Source: Bombardia bombarda
Taxonomy: Eukaryota; Ascomycota; Sordariomycetes; Sordariales; Lasiosphaeriaceae
NCBI GenBank assembly: GCA_030512295.1
Contig: JAULSR010000004.1
Location: forward strand, 1,674,001-1,738,000
DNA length: 64,000 nucleotides
Direction: 5' to 3'
Below the pieces are notes generated by a model, which was given only the letters and a program-made list of their open reading frames with translations, was not told the origin of the DNA and did no database searches. Each line of letters starts with the position of its first letter. Within the stretch, counting starts at the first letter, position 1. Shown here one piece after another: positions 22,606 through 34,209 of the stretch. The translations under genes were made by a program, and so were the position numbers.

Positions 22606-23402
22606 GAATGTAAACTGGAATGTGACAAAAGGGTGGGGGCGTTAAGAGGTCAATATTATATGTTTGGAAGCCTCATGGCTATTTATGGGGTTTAAACCTC
22701 GTTGCTATTTCTGAGGCCTTACAGCGCCATAGACTCGTGGCACAGGCGTCCGATACTTGTCGGATAATATTTGTTTCAAGGTGTAGTAGCTAGGAGTGAT
22801 ATTAGTATTTGCTGAACAGTTAGCTACAGTTGACATGCGCAATCAACTTCATTTTATTTTGTCCCAAAATCAGAACCCCTTTGATCAGATAGTTATGTAG
22901 GCCTAGAGAACCAAATCAAGAGGCAGTGCACAAATCTAGATCATATATTGTTCTAACAGCTTAAGGGAAGGGTGCAGCAATTTTTATGAAATATGAACTA
23001 AACAAGAAGCACTCCCAAAGCTAGGATCGTCTGCCCTGTTTTCACCATGATATTCTGCTAAGAAAAGGGTAAATCTACAACAACGCTGTGATCTTCAAGA
23101 CGCGCTGCCCTTCCCCTTGCCCAAAAAAACAATATCAAATCTCTAAAGTAACTGCCCATACTGCAAAGCTTGCTTGCTGTTTTCCCACCATCTTCCTATT
23201 ACATACAAGAGGCCCACATTCGACCTCCTGCGGCAATACTACGTTACGGCTAACCCTGCCAAACGCTCAAAGCAAGACTATACCCATCTATCGTACCAAC
23301 CAACCCCGTCAATCCCCACCCAAACAAAAGCCAGCCCGAGAAAACTATAATATACTAAGTAACCCTCAGTGGGAAAAACTCCCCCCAGAAGAACCCCAGG
23401 TC
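22606..23402. other. Convergent intergenic region
   Basis: About 800 bp between the 3' ends of the helicase gene (plus) and the RING-CH gene (minus). It should hold both polyadenylation regions. No coding frame or repeat is supported. Confidence 0.5.
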
Positions 23403-25142
23403 CTACCTCCCCCCCTCCACCTCACCCGGTCCCTCACCTGGTCTCCTCTTGGCCACATTCTTTACCTTGCGATGCTGCTTCACCTCGGCCCTCCTGTACT
23501 TGACATACAGCCGCACCGCGTCTCGTAGCACGATGAACAGACAGCCGCCGACCAGGCTGCGGCCCCACCGCATCTGCAGCAGCCCCGTAGGCGCCCTTCT
23601 ATAGCGAGGCGGAGCCACCCAGGCCGCGGGCACGAGGTGGGCGATGATCTCGCCCATGCCGTAGGAGATGGTGGGGAGGAGAAGGGAGGTGCATGTGTGG
23701 TTCATAAACTGACGGAAGCTGAGGGAGCCGGGGGGTGGAGGGGGCGGGACGTCGTTGTTGGCGGGTGGTGGCGGTTCCGCTACGACTGGTTGCTCTGGCG
23801 GTGCTTGTGGTGCCGGTGCCGGTGCCGGTGCCGGTGCACCGTCTGGATTGTTGTTGATATCTTGGTTTTCTGCCGGTTGGTCCAGGGGTGGTGGTATTTG
23901 TATTTCTTGTTGTCGTGGCTGATCCTGGTTGTTGTTATCGGCGGGGACTGCCGCCGCACCTACATCGTCATTTTGCCCCTGAATTTGACCCGCCACTCCG
24001 TGTTGCTCTTGCTCGTGCCGGTGCTGCGGCCACTCTATCTCCACAAACGGGCCAATATCCTGATTATGGTCGTCATCGCGGATGACATCTGGATCCACCG
24101 CAACTTGGACCTCAACTTGTATGTGTCCATCAGGCAGTACAAGGCCCCGAACCAGATCGAGAAACATACCCACCACGCCGCGGTATTCTGCGGGCCGAGC
24201 TGCTTCTACCGCCGCGTCCGCCGCCGCTATAACGGCTTCTGCGTCTTCGCCGGCTGCTGCTTCGGCGCCTCCAGCATCCGCTCTGGGGAGGGCCGGCGGC
24301 TGTTCTGCTGCTGCCGGAGCACGGCCGCGAAGCACCTGGTTCAGACGCTGCTCCAGCTTGCCGAACATGTCGTAGTAGAGGAAGTTGTAGCTGAAGTGAA
24401 CGAGTGGGAAGATGGTGATGACCCACTCGGGCGACGGCGGCCAGGTGAGAGTGCTATCTCGCGCAGCAAGTGCGACACCGGACTATTTGAGGATTGACAC
24501 ATGTTAGTTCGCAGAGTCCGGCGAGATGACAAAAGAAGAATCTCGTATACGCACCAAGACCGAGATGGGCACCGAGATGAAGTTGCCAAACCAAGGCAGC
24601 CATCTCGAGATCACCAGAGTCGGGCCTATCAAGGCCAGAACGCCTATCTTAGCCAAGACAGTAAAGTTGGACTGCGCCGCCCCTTTCCCCACCGCCCAAA
24701 AGTTCAAGCCAAACATCCTCCCCGAGGTGACCGAACCAGTCAGCCACGTGGCGATGTCGTCCGGCCCTGCAAACATGCGGGCCGCGTTCAAGCCGTAAAA
24801 GGCCAAGCCGGCGACGCTGCTCGAGGTGAAAAAGCCGACGAGGAGGATGGGCGACACGTGGCTGTAGTGCCGGTAGAGCCGGTTGTGCAGGTCGACGAGG
24901 ATGTCGCGGGGCTCGATCAGGGTGATGGGCGCCTGGCAGGCTGGGCACTTGAGCCTCCCGTTTCTGCTGATGCCGTCCCTCTGCTGCTCCTGGTTGGCCA
25001 CCCATTCTAGGAAGCAGCTCTCGTGGGCCTCGAGGGTGCACGGGCACGGCGACACCCATTCCCTGTGCTCGGGCTCGTCGATGTCGTTCTGGAGGCAGAT
25101 GTAGCAGTTGTGCTGGGCTTGGGGGGGTTGCCCGGTCGCCAT
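23403..25142 (-). CDS. RING-CH (MARCH-type) transmembrane E3 ubiquitin ligase
   Basis: Two exons, 25142-24555 and 24482-23403, joined in phase 0 by a 72-bp intron (donor GTGCGT, acceptor AATAG); 555 residues. An N-terminal C4HC3 RING-variant domain starts at residue 13: CYIC, then CPCTLEAHESCFLEWV and CPACQAP. It is followed by several hydrophobic segments, for example ILLVGFFTSSSVAGLAFYG and VLAKIGVLALIGPTLVI, and in exon 2 WVITIFPLVHFSYNFLYY and LVGGCLFIVLRDAVRLYV. A long Pro/Ala/Asn/Gln-rich loop, probably cytosolic and disordered, separates the early and late membrane segments. The family ubiquitinates membrane proteins in the ER, endosome or mitochondrial outer membrane; which compartment applies here is not visible. 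It shares a 750-bp divergent promoter with SGT2. Confidence 0.9.
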
Positions 25143-25896
25143 CTCGAGGAGGCAAAGGGGGGTGGGTTCGTTGGATTTGGGACTTGTAGAGCTGTATTAG
25201 GCTTGAGGATGCTGAGCTGGCCTGTTAGTTTGAAGCATGGATGTGGGAAGCAATAACAGGATAGAAGTTGGGTGTGGTGTTCAGTCAGGTGTGGAATGAA
25301 ACAAGAGAGTATCTATCTACCTCAGGTTCCCGAACGCGCTTTCTACATGCGCGCTGACTCAAATCTTGAGTGATCGACTATAATCTTGTCTGAGTTGTCG
25401 GATAGCTACAGGAGGCGCGTGCGCTGAGGGTCCTGTAGTTTTAGGTAAGGTAGGTATCCGTAGCCGCGTGACATCAGCGGTCACTTATCGTCCGTCCCAA
25501 CTCGTTCCCGCAGGTTAAGTGCAGCACCACAAGCGCCGCGTGGAGCCTCGAGTGGCGCAGGCGTTTTGATTCGGCGAGCGCTTGGGCTACACTACAAATA
25601 AATGGCAAGAAAGTACGATAAGGAACATATATTCTCTTTATTATATGTAGCATAGCGCCTCAAACACCCCGCAACCACCCCCAAGCATCAAGCGCCTAGG
25701 AAATCTAGACCCATGTCCTACAGTGACCCCTCCATCGATCGTCGAAGAAGCCAGTAGACAGGGGCTGCTGAGTCGGGTAGAAACAGCAAACCCCCGTGGA
25801 TCTTTGTGAAACCTTTCCCTTTTGCATACGCATACGCAATACAATTCCACAACCTAGGATCCCACAACAAATAGGACAGGAAAAAATACAAATAAA
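25143..25896. promoter_or_regulatory. Divergent promoter of the RING-CH gene and SGT2
   Basis: About 750 bp between opposing start codons. No reading frame looks like protein. No motif was assigned. Confidence 0.4.
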
Positions 25897-27080
25897 ATGG
25901 TATGTCCACCCACCCCCTTTCTCCGCCTACAAACACAGACTAACGAACGATGCGTGTGCCCAGGCTACAACGTCCAAGCAGCGCCTTGCGCTTGCCATCT
26001 GCGACTTCCTCTCGACCTCCCTGACCGACGGCACCCTGCAGGCCGACGAGGCGGACTCGATCGATGTAGCCATCAACTGCATCAGCGAAGCCTTCGGCGT
26101 AAACGCCAACGACAAGGCCGCCGTATCTCAAGCCGTCGGCACCCAGAACCTCCTCCAGATCTACTCGGTCTACGAGAAGCTGAAGAACAGCAACGCCAAC
26201 AAGTCCGCCCCTAGCGGTGCGCTCACGGACGAGCAAAAGAAGCAGGCCGAGGCGCTCAAGTCCAAGGGCAACGCCGCCATGGCGCAAAAAGACTACCCGA
26301 CCGCCATTGACCTGTACACGCAGGCGCTCGCCATCAACCCCGGCAACGCTGTCTTTTTGTCCAACCGCGCCGCCGCCAACAGCGCCGCCCGCGACCACGA
26401 GTCGGCCCGCGCCGACGCCGAGGCCGCCGTCTCCATCGACCCAAAGTACACCAAGGCCTGGAGCAGGCTGGGGCTCGCCCGCTTCGCCCTCGGCGACGCC
26501 AAGGGCTCCATGGAGGCCTACAAGCAGGGCATCGAGCACGAGGGCAACGGCGGCAGCGAGGCTATGAAGAAGGGCTTCGAGACGGCCAAGCGCCGCGTCG
26601 ACGAGATTGCCGCTGACGAGGCCGAGACGACGCGCGATGGTGGTGCTGGTGCCGGTGGTGCCGGCGGCGGCACCCCCAGCCTGAGCGATCTGGCTGGTAT
26701 GTTTGGCGGTGGCGGCCGCGGTGGTGGTGGCGGTGGGGGTATGCCCGACCTGTCGTCCATCATGAGCAACCCCATGTTTGCATCCATGGCGCAGAACCTG
26801 ATGAGCAACCCCAACACAATGGCCAACCTCATGAGCAACCCGCGGTTGCGCGAGTTGGCCAACTCGTTTGACTCGGGCGGCGGGATGCCTGATATCGGCG
26901 CGCTGATGAATGATCCCAGCATTGCTGAGATGTAAGTGTTTCTTTTCTCCTTTTTTAATACCTAAAAAAAAAAAAAAAAAAACGTAACTGACATAGCTGA
27001 AAAGGGCTCGCTCGGTAATGGGCGGAGCTGGGCGCGGCGCTCCCGGTGCTCCTGGTGCTCCCGGCGGTGAGCAGAGGTGA
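25897..27080 (+). CDS. SGT2: Small glutamine-rich TPR co-chaperone Sgt2/SGTA
   Basis: Co-chaperone that links Hsp70/Hsp90 to the GET pathway, handing tail-anchored proteins to the Get4-Get5 complex in the cytosol. Three exons: 25897-25899 (only the ATG), 25964-26931 and 27005-27080; 348 residues. The first intron starts right after ATG (GTATGT) and ends CCCAG before GCTACAACG. Residues 1-70 match the SGTA dimerisation domain (RLALAICDFLSTSLTDGTL). Three TPRs span about 88-195 (LKSKGNAAMAQKDYPTAIDL, LSNRAAANSAARDHESA, AWSRLGLARFALGDAKGSM). A Gly-rich linker follows, then the NPMFASMAQNLMSNP / MANLMSNPRLREL repeats. The 3' acceptor is placed at CTGAAAAG because it continues the family ending IAEMARSVMGGAG. 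An earlier AG would create an immediate stop. Reading into intron 2 also gives TAA at once. Confidence 0.95.
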
Positions 27081-28418
27081 TAGTACTCAACTCGAGTGTG
27101 AGTGTGAGTGTTTAACTGGAATAGCATCGCGTTTTCTTTTCGGGGGCTTATAGGACGACAACAAGATGGCCTAGCAAGGGGGATTACTAGCGTAGCTTCC
27201 GAGAGAAAAAAAGACCATCCTAATGAATAGAACTATGGAATCATGAACTGGCTGTTTTCAATCGCTACTGTTCTCATACGTGGCCAAGGTACAGGCTCGC
27301 AGATGCTGTGGCTTTTCTGTTTATGACCGACACTAGATTGTTGGGTGGATGTTATAAAATCCATCCTCTTTTAATATCGTTTGTAGCCTTGAGGCGGTTT
27401 CCTAAATGCCTTCCCTAGCGACACATGAGATATTAGATAGCTCAGTCCATCCAGTGTCATCATGGCTTGAGGTGCGAATGGCTTGGCAAGTTACTCAGCG
27501 AACACGGGTGTTGCCCTACTTTCATTGATAAAAATTTGTAAATTCATTCACCATGATACTCAAATGCATGTTACTCAAGTCAATAAAGACTAGGCGATAG
27601 CACGGATAACTTCATCTTACTAAAAGCACCATCTTATCAGAGTTACGATAAGTGTTTTTAGTCGGCTAAAAAGGTAAGCAAGTTAAAAATTGAAGGATGC
27701 GATGATAAAATTAAAAGAATAAAGATAGAATAGCGATGAGATTGAAAATATTGTCCATTATAAGAGACAGGAATGAAAAGGGACGGCTGTTAACTACTGG
27801 TAGGCACAGCGTTTAACGAAGGACGTGGAAGACCATGTCGTCGGAAACGCGATGCCAGTTGGAGTTAAGAGGTAGACAATGACTTTGAAGTCTACCAGGT
27901 GCCTATGCACATCGAAAATTAGGGAAAATTTGCCTTAGGCAAATCCTGGTTACAACTATCTGATTCACAGCCGTCTGATGATACACCCGATGTACTAGAA
28001 CTGCACATGACCCAGTCGGATGATATGTGTATTTGTGATGGATGAAAAGCACCGACATACGGTGATCTTGTGTCTTCGCCTCTGTGAGTGAAAACTGTGC
28101 CTTTTGGGGCCACACACTACCACCCCTCCACGGATGCGCATTTGTTGATCCCCTGCCTGACGGCCCCCATGCCTTCTCGGCATGAGGCTTGAGCGGCAGA
28201 GCGGCCATCCTGAACAAGTACCCAAATCAAGTAAGTCCTTTCTCTCTTAATAATACTACCCTTATGACCAATCTGTCTGTTCACGGTGATGAGTGGCTTG
28301 TGGGAAATACTTCCGTGAGATAAGTATAAATACTAGACAGTTTAAGACTCGAGAAACCCCCATGGATCAAGGTAAATTCTTACATATTTAAGTTCAGGTC
28401 CACTCTGCTCCTGAGATC
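27081..28418. other. AT-rich intergenic region
   Basis: No supported gene. The stretch 27500-27850 is markedly AT-rich with stop codons in all frames, like relaxed or decayed sequence next to the methyltransferase relic. Confidence 0.45.
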
Positions 28419-29412
28419 ATGGCAGCCCAACCCCAAGATATCCTCGCCCAGATGCAGGCCGTTGTCGCTGCCTGGGCAGATAAGAAACCGGGGACACGGG
28501 AGAAGCTCATGAACCTCGGTCATGCTTTGATATCGAGCTTAGAATTGCCCAGCGAGGTCATTTCGCGCATGAACATGGCTGAGTTAACATAAAGTTGACA
28601 AATAATTGTTCAATTTAGTACTGATTCTCGTGTCACACCCACATGTAGCCCGCTAGAGCTGCTAGCTGTCGAATAGCCGCAGAGCTCAACCTATTTGAAT
28701 ATCTCAAAGAAAGCGGCACCGAGGGCATCAGCGCCAGCGACCTATCCACCAAAACTGGCGCAGATCATGTCTTGATCGGTAAGTACCTTATATCGAAACA
28801 CCCCCAGATGGTTATCGACCAAAGACGAGACCAAGTATTGACCTATCAAGTACGCATCATGAGGCATCTCGTCGCCATGAACATGGTGGGCGAGAACGGC
28901 CCAGAAATTTACATCGCCACCCCTCTCAGCAACACACTTGCCGAGCCAAAGTTTAGCGACAGCATCATCTTCACGTATATACCCTCTCACTCTTCGTCCG
29001 GTCTTTTCTGTCTCTATTAACTCATTCTTCCAGCCACGATGTCCTCTCCCCAGGCTTCCACAACCTCCCCACCTTCTTCAGACAACTCAACCACACTCTT
29101 CCCGCCGATCTAGGCCTCACCAACGCACCATTCCAATTTGCCCACAAGACCTCCCTCGCCCTCGGCGGTGGCATGGGCCACGACCTCCTGAAGCTCCACA
29201 ACGCCCCGTGGAATCTCACGGCCATGGACCATCTGATGTTTGTGATTGCCGCCAGCAGGGAACGCACTGAAGCCGACTGGAATAACATAGCCAGGCGGGC
29301 GGGATTCAAGATTATATATATCTCTACCTATGAGGTGGGCACTGAGAGTTTCATTGAGGCGGAATTGGTGTCGAATGTGGTGTATGTAGTAGCGATCAAG
29401 GGCGATTCATGA
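28419..29412 (+). pseudogene. Decayed fungal O-methyltransferase with internal deletions
   Basis: A relic of a secondary-metabolism-type SAM-dependent O-methyltransferase. Pieces: exon 1 28419-28583 (MAAQPQDILAQMQAVVAAWA), exon 2 28649-28778 (PARAASCRIAAELNLFEYL, winged-helix dimerisation region), exon 3 28851-28974 (RIMRHLVAMNMVGENG) and exon 4 29034-29412. Introns 2 and 3 have good splice sites and phase. Intron 1 does not: the expected donor after GAG reads TTAACA, and the frame runs into TAA. In exon 4, FQFAHKTSLA is followed directly by GGGMGHDLLKLH and then by WNLTAMDHLMFVIAASRERT. In intact family members about 50 residues lie before the Gly-rich motif and about 80 after it, including the SAM-binding acidic residue and the catalytic His region. 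Both are absent, so the product cannot be an active enzyme, although the C-terminal frame is still open. Confidence 0.8.
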
Positions 29413-30075
29413 CCATGTTGTCAGCGTGAATTGAAGAAAATGAATCGGGGAGCACAAAGAGTATATGCATACAACCTATGTCGTACAGAGTATATCAGGA
29501 GATGATTTCGTCTAGCGTGTCCCTATAAGATACAGTAAGAACTAGTGGGACTAAAATAAGTCTGAGTAGGTAGGTAGCTTTCATTCAATAAAGTAGTTGT
29601 CTGTCAAACACCTACATAAGCAGTTACCTGCGTGTTTACTTGAATATAGACAACAGGCAACTAATTGTCATCAATCTGCAAGTGTTTACCCTCACTAAAC
29701 CTCACTAAAGCCAGCGACGTAGACGAATATACGACTTGGTAGCGCAGAGATTTTACCCGCTGCTTTTATTCCCTAAATGTTAGAAGACGACTGACAATGT
29801 ATAACGACAAAGAAGCTACTGATACCCCGTGTGACGGTCGTTTAAAGCCACTATCAAGACTCCCTGCGGGTCATCATGATTTTTTAATCAAAGATAGAGA
29901 TCGGAAAGTCGTATAATACCTTCAAGACTTAGTCTCATCTCACCGAGCATGAGTCATGTAATCACCGATCAGGACCGTCCCATGAATGCATATGCGACAT
30001 AACTAAAAAAAGTATGGCTGACCCAGAAGAAGCTCAGCGTGCCGTCCTGTGTACGACTTTTAAGTAGAGATCTCT
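29413..30075. other. AT-rich intergenic region
   Basis: About 660 bp between the methyltransferase relic and the 3' end of ADE6. A 10-bp tandem duplication (CCTCACTAAA twice) lies near 29691-29710. No gene recognised. Confidence 0.45.
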
Positions 30076-33000
30076 CTATCCGACCCATTTGCGAGCGCTT
30101 CTGAACATCCGAAGCCATGGGCCAAATTCACCCCATTCCTCCGCCTTGCCCGCCGGCAAGTAGCTAGCCACATCTGCCATGATTGTTCGCTCGGGATGGG
30201 GCATCATGGCCAGCACGCGGCCGTCTCTGCTGGAGACACCCGCAATACCAGCCGGGCTGCCGTTGGGATTGTACGGGTATTCCTCCGTGGTGTCCAAGCG
30301 GTTATCCACGTATCGGAGTGGGATGGATTCAGAGGCGGTAAGCGACTGGAACGAGTCTTGGGAAGAGAATTCAGCCCTGCCCTCGCCGTGAGACACGACA
30401 ATCGGGAAGCTAGATCCGCTCATGCCGTTGAAGAAGACCGACGGCCTGTCGGGGTTGTCTTCAATCTTGACCATGCTAACACGAGCCTCAAACTGAGAAG
30501 AAGCATTATCGACAAAGGCCGGCCAATCCTCAGCTCCGGGGATAAGCTCTTTCAACCGGGAGAGCATCTGGCAACCGTTGCATACGCCCAAACTGAAAGT
30601 GTCCTTTCTTTGGAAGAAGTCGGTGAGTTCGCGTCGGGCCTTGTCGTGCAACAAGATTGACTTTGCCCAACCCTGGCCGGCTCCTAGCACGTCACCATAG
30701 GAGAAACCACCACAAGCTGCAAGGCCGACAAAGTCAGCCAGCGAGCGGCCTGAGATGATATCTGTCATGTGAATGTCGACTGGATCAAAACCCGCGGCTC
30801 TGAAAGCAAACGCCATCTCAGCATATCCGTTAACTCCTTGTTCTCTCAGGATGGCCACGCGAGGGGTCTTTCCAAAGAACCCAGTGATTGACGCGGTCAA
30901 GGGGATGATGTTCTCTGAAGGCGAGAAGGTGAGGTTGTACGAAAGGCCAGGATCCTGGGAATCCAAAATGGCTGCGTACTCTGCCTCGGCACATGCCGGG
31001 TTATCTCTCAACTTCTGCATCTCATAAGAAGTCTTTGTCCACCACTGCTGCATCTCAACTCTATCGAGACTGATGAAAGGGGCACCCTCACCGTGACGGA
31101 TGGTCAAGGTCTGCTTGGTAGTCGAGCGGACTACTCCAAACTTCTTGATCAAACCATGGGGGGGACCGCAAGTGGCAAAGCATCTCTTGAAGTTGACCTC
31201 ATCTGAAGCCCGGACTTGGAAGACAGCACCCAGCTCCTCATTGAAGAGCGCATCTGTCAGGTCTGCCAAGCTGCCAGAGTTAGCGATTTCGTCCATCATC
31301 AAATCGACGCCACATCGACCGGCAAACATCATCTCAGCAATGGTTGTGATCAGGCCACCGTCGGATCTATCGTGATATGCGAGCACGATACCGCTTTCAT
31401 GTAGCTGAGCCAGCGCATCAAAGTAGTCCTTCAAGAGGTCTACATCACGCACATCAGGAGCCTCAGTACCGATCGCGCCCAAGGACTGTGCGAGAGCAGA
31501 ACCTCCCATTGCCTTACGGCCCTGAGCCAAATCAACAAACAGCAGAATGGTCTGGCCGACATCATCAACACGGCGTAGCTGGGGCGTCCAGGTGCTTCTG
31601 ACATCCTCAACCCGTGTGAAAGCTGATATCACGACAGAAACAGGCGCAGTGACACTCTTCCTGTTCTCGCCTTCCTTCCATGTAGTCTTCATCGAGGTCG
31701 AGTCTTTTCCGACAGGAATGCTGATGTCAAGTTGGGGGCATAGCTCCATGCCAATGGCCTCGACGGCTTCATATAGCGCGGCACCCTCACCAGGGTGGTT
31801 GACAGCTGCCATCCAGTTTGCAGACAGCTTGACGCGGCGCAAATCTCCACGGTGCGCTCCTCCCATGATATCCGCAGCTCCAAGGTTCAACAGACTCTCC
31901 GCAACCGCCATCCTAGCCGAAGCTGCAGGCGAGATGAGCGCAAGAGTTGGCTTCTCACCCATAGCCATGGCTTCGCCAGTCTTGGTGGGGTTCAGACTGA
32001 ACGAAGTCGCTGTTACTGCGACATCGGCGACAGGTGTCTGCCATGGTCCAACCATCTGGTCTCGTACTGTAAGACCTCCAACAGATCGATCTCCAATTGT
32101 GATCAAGAAAGACTTAGATCCAACTGCTGGCATCCAGAACACTCTCTGCACAGCTTGTCTAAACAATTCAACCTCGGTGATGGTGTCACCAAGGGCCTCT
32201 CTCAGACTAGGAATGGGATCAAAGGCGGCCCAAGTGGGCTTCTTGGAGGTAACAATGCGCTCCAACTTCCGCCCCTTGGGGAAGAGAACGTCCATAGGGA
32301 CGTCAATAGGGCACGGGTACTCCTTCGAGTCTCGATCGGTAAGAATGAGCTTGGAGACACCATCTGCTTCCTTGGAGAGGACAGTGCCGACATCTGAGAA
32401 GCCGCAGCGTTCTCGCCCTGTTTGATTTGTTAGCAAACATAACTAAGTAAAAAGGGCCAATAATTCAAACTTACTGCAGATGCTGACGAAACGATCCATT
32501 CCTTCGGTGTTGACCAGCAGCACGTAGCGCTCCTGAGCCTCATTGCACCAGATCTGAAGAGGGCTCATACTCTTGTCGGAGCTTTCTACCTGACGGAGTT
32601 CAAATCTGCCACCATATCCCGCATCCTTAACAAGTTCGGGGAGGGCGTTGGAGATACCGCCTGCGCCGACATCGTGAATCATAGCAATGGGGTTGGGGGT
32701 GCCCAACGCCACGCAAGTGTTGATGACCATCTGCACTCGCCGTTCCATCTCGGGGTTGCCGCGCTGGACGCTGTCGAAATCTAAATCCGCATTGCCCTCG
32801 CCAGTAGCATTGCTTGACGCTGCGCCGCCTCCCAAACCAATCAACATGGCTGGGCCACCAAGGACAATGACGTGGGCGCCTTCGTGGACATCTTCTTGGC
32901 GCTTAAGCGCATGCTGGTCCTTGACAATACCGAGTCCTCCAGCAATCATGATCGGCTTATGGTAGCCACGGAATTCCCCAGCCACATTGGTATCGTCGGG

Positions 33001-34209
33001 CGTGAGAAGGGTTCGGAAAGTGCCGGTGAGGGAAGGGCGCCCAAACTCGTTGTTGAAACGCGCACTACCAATCGGAGCCTCCAGCATGATGTCGAGACTG
33101 CTCGCGTAGTGCGCTGGGCGGCCGGCATCGATCTCCCAGGGCGCGCGATGGTTAGGAATCAAAAGATCAGAAACCCAGAATCCACAGAGTCCAGCTTTCG
33201 GGATTGAGCCTCTGCCCACGGCTCCTTCGTCGCGGATCTCTCCACCCGAGCCTGTTGCTGCGCCCGGGAAAGGCGCGATGGCGGTCGGGTGGTTGTGTGT
33301 CTCGACTTTGGTGAGAACATGAACCAGCTCCTTGTTCAACTTCCAAGAACCGGTCGAGTAGTCGGGAGCCCAAAAGTTGATGTTGTCACCCTGCATGACA
33401 GACGCATTATCGCTATAGGCAGAAACGGTGAAGTCGGGTGTCACCTGGTGAGTGTTTCTGATCATTTCAAAGAGACTTCTACCCTTGGCAATGCCATCGA
33501 TAGTCCAGTTCGCGTTGAACTGCTTGTGGCGGCAGTGCTCGGAGTTGACCTGGGCGAACATGAAGAGCTCAATATCGTTAGGCGGGCGTCCTAGCTGTGT
33601 GAACTTCTCAACGAGATATTCGATCTCGGACTGGTCAAGAGCGAGACCACGCTTCCTGTTGTAATCGTTGAGGACCTGCAGCGGATCCTGATTCTCAGCA
33701 AAGATGTTGACGACCTCCAGCGGCAGAGGCTGTCCTTCGGCAAACATGGCATTAAGGTCGGGTTCCTCGGTGCCAAAGTTCTCGGTCATGCGGTCATGCA
33801 AGACATCGCGGAAGGGGATGTTCTTGTCATTGTAGGGCTGTTCAAACTCAAGTGTGATGATGCGCCCGCGCTCTATCCTGTGGATTTGGTTCTCGAAGCC
33901 GCAAACGTGAGCGATGCTCGTGGCCTTGGAGCTCCATGGCGAGATGTAGCGCGGCGTCACGTACCACTTCCGGTCGTGGCCAATGTGTGTCGGTTGAGCA
34001 GTGGACGACTCGGAAGCAGCCGTCAAAGGTAGCAACTGATTGAGTTTGTGCTGGGCGGCAGTCGCATCACCCTGAATGTGTGCGTAGTAAACCCAGACGC
34101 CTGAGAGTGAGACGATCTTGATGGGGGCAACCTTGTTAATGAGGTCCTTGAGCTTCTTGGTCTCGGAGGACGTGAAGCAGGAGCCTCCGGCGAGTGTGAG
34201 ACATTCCAT
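30076..34209 (-). CDS. ADE6: Phosphoribosylformylglycinamidine synthase
   Basis: Converts FGAR, ATP and glutamine to FGAM, the fourth step of purine synthesis, in the cytosol. Two exons, 34209-32475 and 32417-30076, joined across a 57-bp intron (donor GTAAGT, branch GCTAAC, acceptor AACAG) to give ICRRERCGFSDVG; 1358 residues, normal for the single-chain enzyme. The start is the ATG at 34209 (MECLTLAGGSCFT). The frame is open further upstream, but that part (Ser/Leu/Pro-rich, no ATG conserved in the family) reads as leader. In order: an N-terminal linker domain, two AIR-synthase-like halves (EVNSEHCRHKQFNANW-type segment, KVETHNHPTAIAPFPGAATG, SDGGLITTIAEMMFAG), then a C-terminal class-I glutamine amidotransferase with REQGVNGYAEMAFAF, the catalytic Cys in GVCNGCQML, and the His/Glu of MMPHPERTI. 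The leader carries a threefold 8-bp repeat of GACTGATT type near 34255-34285. Confidence 0.97.

Noticed and set aside
23637..24497. 286-codon plus-strand frame
   Set aside because: Antisense to the disordered loop and membrane segments of the RING-CH gene; Arg/Cys/Val-rich shadow.
25940..27127. 395-codon minus-strand frame
   Set aside because: It is the antisense shadow of SGT2, whose domains, introns and phase are clear; its Gly/Val/Leu-rich composition is the complement of GC-rich coding sequence.
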